DNA of 64,000 nt, taken from positions 14,801,899-14,865,898 of the forward strand of contig CP053152.1 of NCBI GenBank assembly GCA_014607495.2, given 5' to 3'. Source of the stretch: Carposina sasakii (Eukaryota > Arthropoda > Insecta > Lepidoptera > Carposinidae). The first letter of the stretch is position 1; each line of letters starts with the position of its first letter. A program made the position numbers and the translations under genes. Shown piece by piece: positions 57,123 to 64,000 of this stretch. Below the pieces are notes generated by a model. That model worked only from the letters and a program-made list of their open reading frames with translations. It searched no databases and was not told the origin of the DNA.

Positions 57123-57898
57123 CTATCGGTATAACCTAAACAATTATTCTCTAAAAATAATTCCAGTCCAAATTCTCTCTATCTTTGTTCTCGACTTTTA
57201 TATCAACAACAAAGCATCTTCGTTACTTCCATTTGTATACTTTCAGGTGATTCAATTCAAAATGTCTACTTCAAAGCTTTATAAGCCGTATACACACCAC
57301 TCTTACACAACCTGTACTCTCAAGCCCAGCTTAATGTCAAAGGGGAGGAATTGCAGACGAAATTGACCCAGTACGTCGCGATTTTGTCGTCATTTGCATC
57401 GACTCAGTCGGCTAAGTCTAGCTAAGTCAGGCTAAGCTGCTTACTATAATGTAAACCTAGCCGACTAGAGTTAGCATAACTCTGTGTGAGCCCGACAACT
57501 GCTTTGATCTCGCCGCGTAAATTGTAAATAAGTATATCAGATAGAGGGCGTGATGTTGTTTGCGTCGGCCATCTTGAAAGATGTTGTAGAAAATGGTTGT
57601 GCGCTGGTTGTGTGTGTTGAATACGAAATGAAATTTTTTTAAATAAATTACGGTTGCTTAGCTTATGTTTGACAGGGATAAGTGTTGCTAGAATCCCATA
57701 AAACACCGCTTAAGCTTCTTGTTCATATTGGGGCGCTTAAAATAAAATTACATGGAACATATACCTACGTACCTACAGCATGAATTGCATCCGAAAGGGT
57801 TAGAAGTGTGCAAACTACATAGCTACCCACTTTTGACTGGTTAGCCTATTAAGTACTACGTGACATAAATACAAGAGATGGTAAAATTCGTCATCCGA

Positions 57899-58018
57899 GT
57901 AATTGACTCGGTGGCTCAGTGGTGAGAGCGCTGGCACGCGGAATGCAGAGGTCGTGGGTTCGATTCCCACCCGGGTGAGGAGTTTTTTCCATTTTCTTTA
58001 TTAATAATTTTATAAATA
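57899..58018 (+). mobile_element. tRNA-like SINE family C
   Basis: The first 75 bases fold partly like a tRNA: D-arm GCTC/GAGC, T-arm GTGGG/CCCAC around TTCGATT, acceptor with six of seven pairs. The anticodon stem is broken and there is no intact tRNA, so I call it SINE-derived. The TTTTTTCCATTTTCTTTATT tail recurs at 49870-49920. Confidence 0.65.
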
Positions 58019-58705
58019 CAATGTAACGACGACGTAATGTATCCTATTCAAATGTTTCCGAGTCTATCTAAAAAGGAATTCTAAACTAAGCATTAGAATG
58101 TTATTTCAAGATAAAAGCGCATAATAAATACGCAGTGCAAAACCATTTTACATCAAGCATAATGTTTTGATATCCAACTCAGTACATATTTTTAGACACA
58201 GCCTTACAAATTTCAGTACAGTCACGTACACAGAGCCTGTTTCAAACGTAAACGCATAACACGATCTTTTCACATCCATCACGTCTTACTACCACGTCAA
58301 ATTTTCGGCTAACATTTCACAGCAGAAGCGTACTTGCACTTGTAGCCCACTGTACCCCACTGTAGCTCACTGTACCCGCTGTACCCCCGTTCGCCTCCTG
58401 TATCTCAATAAATAATGTCAAAACAGGACATCTATTGTATTATTTTTTCTTTCGATTGCCCGCAGCCATTACTTGTCCAAATATTTGTCGTGCTGAAAGC
58501 CTGTTCAACTCGACTTGTTTGTTTTTATGTACGTATATTATAAAGACGTGTCTCTGTTTTTTATTGAGCAATAAATAAGAGTATAATACAGTGCATGCGC
58601 CTTTATTACTTTCTAATTGAATAACTTCGTATAAATGACATATTCTCCAATAAGGAATATGCGTCTGACACGAAAACAGATTTTTTATATTTTATTCGAA
58701 AGATA

Positions 58706-59022
58706 TCTATACATATAATAAAAATGTAACGGATCGCTGTCTGCACATGGAAGATATATGAGAATAAATGTTATAGGAGACTTTTATCAACGGAATAGAA
58801 CCCAAAACGATGATTTTTGGAATTTTTGTCTGTTTGTCGGTTTGTCTGTGCGTTTGTGCACGCTAATCTCAGAAACGGCTGAACCGATTTCGATGCAGTT
58901 TTGTGACAGGAATATATTGTGACAGGTCCCACTTATCCCGGGAAAATGTTTTAATCCCGGATAATTTCGACATTTTGTTTTTTTCTGTAGTCCACGCGGA
59001 CGGCGTCACGGGCGTCCACTAG
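58706..59022 (+). mobile_element. Helitron with a different 5' half
   Basis: Starts TCTATACATATAATAAAAAT and ends GGGCGTCCACTAG. The 3' 100 bp match the Lep1-type copies while the 5' part is a different lineage (contains GTCTGTTTGTCGGTTTGTCT). 317 bp, plus strand. Confidence 0.8.
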
Positions 59023-59526
59023 TTACAAATGCAAAACAAATAGTGCAAAAATAACATCAATCGGTTAGTAAATACCAAAATTACAGGAGTTTAAAAAATT
59101 TAAAAAAATTAACAAAAAAAATTTACAACATTAAAGGAGTAAAAACATAAAATTTTACCCATATTTCGAATTATCTCATTGATTTAATAAATACTTTATT
59201 AATATCTGCACCTATTAATAAACAATTTTTATTGACAACAATACACAAAATATTAAATATTACGTTTGTAAAATAAGATTGCATTTTTTCCCCATACTAA
59301 TATGAGGCGGTTGTCTATTATGACGCAAACGGAGCTTTTCAAAACATTTTTCAGGCTCGTATTTTTGAATTGCTGTAAATCCAAAACGGTTAGTTAGCTA
59401 TGCCATTCCAAGAGCAAATTTTATTATTTTTTTACGTTGAATATTAAAATGAAATAAAAAAAATCATGCATATACCCTATTATAAATGGAAACAAAATAG
59501 TTTAAAGCCCCATAGTGACCAGTTGT

Positions 59527-59833
59527 AAATTTCCATCGAGGGCTCGTCCACCACCGGGCCTCCGCCGACCCTCGGATCTGCCGACTCTTAGTCACGAACA
59601 CAAGACACTACAGTCGGAACGAGAAGCCAGATCCAAGCACCTAGCATGCAACGACAAGTACATAGCTGCTAATCCGAAAACCAATTAAAAAATATTAGTC
59701 GACATATGTTTCGCCAACACTCGTGGCATCCTCAGGATTAGTTTTTCTGGTTAGTTCTAACTACCAAACCAACTACTAAAGCCCTCGATGGAAATTTGAA
59801 CTTCCGATTAGTGACGCCTGATACAATTAAATA
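59527..59833 (+). mobile_element. Fold-back retroposon family H, long copy with different arms
   Basis: Starts AAATTTCCATCGAGGGCT (59527-59544), which is repeated as its exact reverse complement at 59780-59797. Next to the arms lie the family-conserved CCACCACCGGGCC and the tail GAACTTCCGATTAGTGACGC. Interior includes AGAAGCCAGATCCAAGCACC. A 12-bp flanking repeat is at best decayed (8 of 12). Confidence 0.8.
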
Positions 59834-59894
59834 TTCAACACTTGTTAATTCATATACCTATAGGTACATACATATATACACGGTTGAATTCTCT

Positions 59895-60030
59895 GAATAG
59901 GGTAGCCAGAACTATAAGGTCATATGGGAGATTCCAAAGCCACTTTCAGCATAGCAGAGGAGTAAATTAACAATGATAATTTACTAGCTTTTCACCTGAG
60001 AGAATGCCCGACATCGTAATCGACTCAATC
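59895..60030 (-). repeat. Interspersed repeat family I (minus)
   Basis: GGGTAGCCAGAACTATAAGG and CACCTGAGAGAATGCCCGAC are reverse family I segments. Confidence 0.6.
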
Positions 60031-61222
60031 TCCGAGCGTCCCTATGGAAAGCAAAATGGTAGGCTTCGCCAAAAGTTGATAGTCATAAAAGGTCATAGTC
60101 AACTCCAATGTCAGTTATCAGTCAATGTCAATTCAAAACGGATTTCACGTTTTCCCGCGTCATTTAAGTTTCAGCCAAGTTCACGGGGAAATTACAAAGT
60201 ACGCAAAGTCCATAACAACGCGCTCACCTATCTCCGCCACACGTTTCAAACTGACAATGCGGCCCCTCGTCCTAGAGAATTACCCAGAAAATTGAGAAAA
60301 CCCCGAGTTTGAAAAAACTTTGCCGTGTCACCCAAAAAGGTCTTATCTTAAAAAAAATTTTGACACAAAATCTGCCTTGGCTGTGCGTGATACAGTGCAG
60401 TTTGGCTGGCGAGTCAGTGGCGACGTGGGTGCATTGTGCGGGCCTGGTTAGATAGGCGGCGCACGTCGTACCTCGGGCAGATCACGTCTCCTGGGTTGCT
60501 ACAACGTTTATTATTCAATAGCTAAATGTAATAGACATGTTCAAGTCAAAATGGGAGCATTATGACGGTCTGGACGTTGTTGCAATGCAAGCATTTTCGG
60601 GGATTTTCGATTCTACGCTTCGTATGCGAATATTTCGATTTGATGCAACTTTGTTGTTATTCGGATTTCGCTGTCGTTTATGGCTTAGTTTTTAATGTAA
60701 AATTTGAAATGTATTTTTGACACATTTTTTTACAAAATTATTAATAAAAAATGGAAAACATTCTTCACCCGAGTGGGTGAAGGTACAAACGGATGTGTAC
60801 CCATAAATGGACGCGTAGCTTACGCCTACTAACATGACATGATTTTAAGCAAGGTACCCCTAAAGTGGCCACGGTAGAGGTACAAACCGGGGTAGCGGAC
60901 CCATAAAACCGGTTAACTTAATAACGTCTATGTATGTATGTTTGTACCTACTTTTTCAGATAGCTTCATAACACAAATTACGCACGTAGGTACAAATTAA
61001 TTAATCATGAGACATGTTTCAATGTAACCTTTTTGAAGCTGGAAACTCTTAGAAAGACCCATTTATTTCGGTAAACACTAAGAGCGAAATGGGTAAAATA
61101 TTTTTCATTGAGGATCTCCTCATGTTCTTTCATACAGTTTTTATGCCAGTCTACAAAAAATAAAGGTCTAGTACAAATATTCTATAGGTACCTACTTCAT
61201 CATTATATTCTTTACGAAAAAC

Positions 61223-61490
61223 ATACATACATATATGTAATCATGCCTTTATCCCTTACGGGGTAGGCAGAGCACCAAGGGCCGATAGAACCACATGGTG
61301 CCACTTCTGACCAATTTTGAGGGTATATCTGAGATGTTCAAGTTCAGTTAGTAGTGACAGGTGGTCAGCCCATCGCCTACAAAACACCAAAACCCTCTTG
61401 TCCCTCTACTGACTTGTACAGTATGGCCGGGAAGAGAAGTAGCTGTAGTATTATACGTTTTTTCTTCACTCCCAGAGCAGCATAGTAGAA
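61223..61490 (+). repeat. Interspersed repeat family E
   Basis: About 90 percent alike to 13866-14130 by eye. The 92-codon frame inside also occurs in the other copies and has no recognisable domain. Confidence 0.75.
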
Positions 61491-62477
61491 AAAATCTATA
61501 CATTGACATATTTATTCATTTATTTTTCATAATTCACTGCCTATCTTTACAGGTTTACAACGTTTTATCTAAGTATGTGATGGACATAGTTATTTATATT
61601 ATGTTGCGTCTAAAGAACATCGAATTCTATGTTTTGTAACATGTAAATATTACCAAGAGCTGTTGTGGCGAATTCATTTGAAATATTTGTTAAATTCTTT
61701 TTGTTCAGTTACAAATGAGGAGTAGGCTATACGAAGTCCGCAATTTCTGGTATTGACAGGGCCACGCGCCTTAATATTACATCGAAGTAATCTCTTCAAC
61801 GTCCATTGTCTTCCAATCGACGACATGACTGTCAATACAAACCGACAGTACTATACCTATTAACCGACATCCCGAGTTCTTGCATCTGACAGTCCGAGTA
61901 CTTCGCCTAATCGTCATTTACCTTCATCAATATTAAGGGGATCCCCGAAATCCGTGGGATAATCTCGGAGGTGGCCCCGCCATGGGAATCCCTCAATTTA
62001 CCCACTCATCCTTCGGGAATGAAATAATCTAGGAGAAATTGTGTAACACCCGTCCGAGATGAAAAATTTGATGTCGGAAGAGCTTGGTAACTTTTTTTAC
62101 AGACAGACATGACACGAGGCGTACTCACTCAGCGTAATTGAAGTGACGCTTAAGAGACGAGCCACATCATATTTTAATAAAATATAAGGGGATTTATTTA
62201 TGAAATTTCAGGTTTATTGCTTCTTTGAGTTCAAGAACTTTGGTACAGGTATATTAAATTTGACGACGTTGTGCGCCCTTGACTCGAACGTTTTGACTGA
62301 CAGGAATATTGATATCGCAATACATTGTGAATAATTTGGCTTCTTTGAGCATCTTATCATCTTTCTCAAAAAGTAATTTCTAGAAATTTAGTATTGTAAG
62401 TTATTTTTGCGCTGTACATAATACTGATATTAGGTTTTACTTATATTGTACAAAATTTTGAAATGAGTATATAATTT

Positions 62478-62885
62478 TGGAACGAAGTTCCTTACGGCAG
62501 GCTTGGAGGAGATAGGGATTTTGCTGCGCGACCGAACTGAAAAAAATGTGATAGTAAAACCGTAAGAAAAAGTGCGTGGAATAAAACCGTTAAATGAGAC
62601 GTGCGCAGGCGCGACAGTCGTATACACAAGCGAGTAGTGTATAATACCTTTCTCTTTCTCCCTCTTTCTTTTCGTTCTCTCATCCCTTCTCTCTCTATTA
62701 CTACTCCACCCCGCCAATGCATAGTATATACTCATGAATTCATGGACAAGCACGTGGCGAATACTCACATTATAGATACATTTTAAACCTAAATAAAATT
62801 GAGCACGATTTTTCTTTTGCAAATTGTGTCGATTCTACATTAGCCGAAGGAACTTCGTTCCTACCTGGTGTCCCACGACACCACA
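62478..62885 (-). mobile_element. Non-coding element, family M, short copy (minus)
   Basis: 408 bp, same ends as 53181-53788 but with about 200 bp less internal sequence. A 76-codon frame on the minus strand (62492-62722) is identical in both copies; identity comes from recent duplication and the frame has no ATG context or domain worth calling a gene. Confidence 0.8.
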
Positions 62886-63629
62886 TTTAATTATTTATTT
62901 TATTGTACCGGTTAACATCCGTGGCTTACGGTTTATAAGCTACGGATTGGTTAGCTAGAAGTAAGACTGTAAAGGTGTATTGTAGAATACCTATGTATTC
63001 TATAGGTATATATTGAAAGTATATTGTAGGTACACGACAATTTTATCCCTTATTACATAAGAGGGTAAATAGGGTGTTAATAGATCACCTTGTTTCATAA
63101 ATAGGTATGTCCAGCTCACGCCTATTACTTTGCATCACCGTAAAATATTATAACGTTATTCTGTATATTCATAGAAATAGTGACAAAAATCTTCTACGCT
63201 CTCACAAACCTTCACATTTATAATATTAGTAGAACAATACGATTATAACATTTCTCTCAGCGCTAATAATCTAAACTAGATAGCATGATCCGCAACTTTC
63301 TCTCATCCAATCACCGTTTAGACAAACAGTTGTATCATCCAATAATAACACGAGGTTATAACCTCGGATTGGCTATAATCCTCTCGTGCCTACTGCGTAT
63401 TTGCGAACGTGCTGCCCTCTCACGACGCTTAATAAACGTGGGTGGTGTAATGGCTATTATCAGCTAATCAATAATACATTACATCGGTTGATGAGCTAGA
63501 CCACTATAATATTATCTTAGGTGTTATATGTTAATATACTTCCATTATTGAGTATGTTATTGCATTATCATTGCCCATCATACTTCTTAAGGTCTTAGCC
63601 TTATCATCAGAATACGTTATAGAGGACTC

Positions 63630-63790
63630 AATCAGTAGGAAAATCCTGCGGGGCTTCACAAAAATACATCAGGTGCATCTCCTTCCATGAATGTCTTACG
63701 TAAAACTTGACTATGGAATTTAGGGTGTCCTCTCAGGTGATGAGCTCACAACTTGCCATTGATCTTTTACATGAAGCATCTTATGGCTAT
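63630..63790 (+). repeat. Interspersed repeat family I
   Basis: CCTGCGGGGCTTCACAAAAA, TACATCAGGTGCATCTCCTT and CTCTCAGGTGATGAGCTCAC. Confidence 0.6.
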
Positions 63791-64000
63791 CACATTTTTG
63801 TATATGATAAACACACTTGTATATGAAGGTTTATATTCTACTCTATTTTAATTTATGGCCATAGCAGAGCAGGGACCTTTAATAAAATGTGCACACATAC
63901 AAGAACTACGACTGTGGCCCTACTATTCAGTACAGAAGAGGTGTTAAATTACTAATTGTAATCGTCAAAGGTGCTCAGTCGACCGTATGGAAAGGTCGGC

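Larger units (their letters stand above)
53789..57898. other. Gene-free apart from listed repeats
   Basis: AAAGCGCTTATATAAAGCGC at 55440 is a palindromic spot. No splice-supported exon recognised. Confidence 0.5.
59834..62477. other. Gene-free apart from listed repeats
   Basis: 102-codon plus frame at 60004-60312 starts in a repeat and ends basic (RELPRKLRKPRV). GC-rich spot at 60400-60490. Two related segments, GGTACAAACGGATGTG at 60783 and GGTACAAACCGGGGTAGCGG at 60879, each followed by ACCCATAAA. No gene supported. Confidence 0.5.

Noticed and set aside
57899..57975. Possible tRNA gene
   Set aside because: D- and T-arms fold, but the anticodon stem does not pair, and the 3' trailer recurs at 49.9 kb, so it is SINE-derived.

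Overview
This is an AT-rich nuclear window from an insect, almost certainly a moth or butterfly (Lepidoptera). The evidence is its repeat content. It has short non-autonomous Helitrons of the Lep1 type (TC start, CTAG end), several tRNA-derived SINE families of lepidopteran appearance, 3' ends of RTE-type LINEs, and one nearly complete mag-like Ty3/gypsy retrotransposon. There is no bacterial gene organisation, no rRNA, no CRISPR array and no tRNA gene I would trust. The listed reading frames outside the retrotransposon are mostly short chance frames. Several begin at TTG or GTG rather than ATG, so they are not evidence of eukaryotic genes.

The one substantial coding unit is the mag-like element at 23274-27854, on the minus strand. 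It has identical 130-bp LTRs, a 5-bp target duplication (TATAC), a primer site next to the 5' LTR, a polypurine tract next to the 3' LTR, and the domain order gag (two CCHC knuckles), protease, reverse transcriptase, RNase H, integrase. It is young but broken in two places: an in-frame TAG between RNase H and integrase, and a one-base slip in an A8 run that cuts off a proline-rich C-terminal tail. Beside it are a LINE C-terminal fragment (22903-23146) and an array of twelve 42-bp repeats (22201-22699).

The rest is a repeat-dense, gene-poor landscape, probably intronic or intergenic. By position: 0-11 kb has SINE pieces, an RTE LINE end, a 263-bp fold-back MITE, a nested hairpin element at 8686-9079, a hAT MITE with a perfect 8-bp duplication at 10264-10433 and a complete Helitron at 10488-10735. 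11-23 kb has a second copy of the fold-back MITE, further SINE, Helitron and RTE copies, a five-unit array of about 125 bp per unit (20.08-20.74 kb) and the 42-bp array. 28-41 kb is mostly unique sequence with two SINEs, two terminal-inverted-repeat elements and a few exon-like pieces. 41-64 kb holds most copies of a small fold-back retroposon family (43.2, 44.2, 47.7, 59.5 kb), a frameshifted LINE fragment (48.0 kb), two near-identical inverted copies of one element (53.2 and 62.5 kb), and more SINEs and Helitrons.

Host coding sequence is hard to see. The best candidate is a 51-bp minus-strand exon at 13487-13537 with strong splice signals on both sides. Weaker candidates are last exons at 15945-16028 (minus), 21598-21825 (minus) and 40214-40510 (plus). 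If the first is real, the window lies at least partly inside a long intron of an unidentified minus-strand gene.

The most unusual signal is the 43-60 kb fold-back family. Its 5' arm sequence differs between copies, yet in the three clearest copies the arm still pairs exactly with an internal segment of the same copy, and three copies are flanked by 11- to 12-bp direct repeats.
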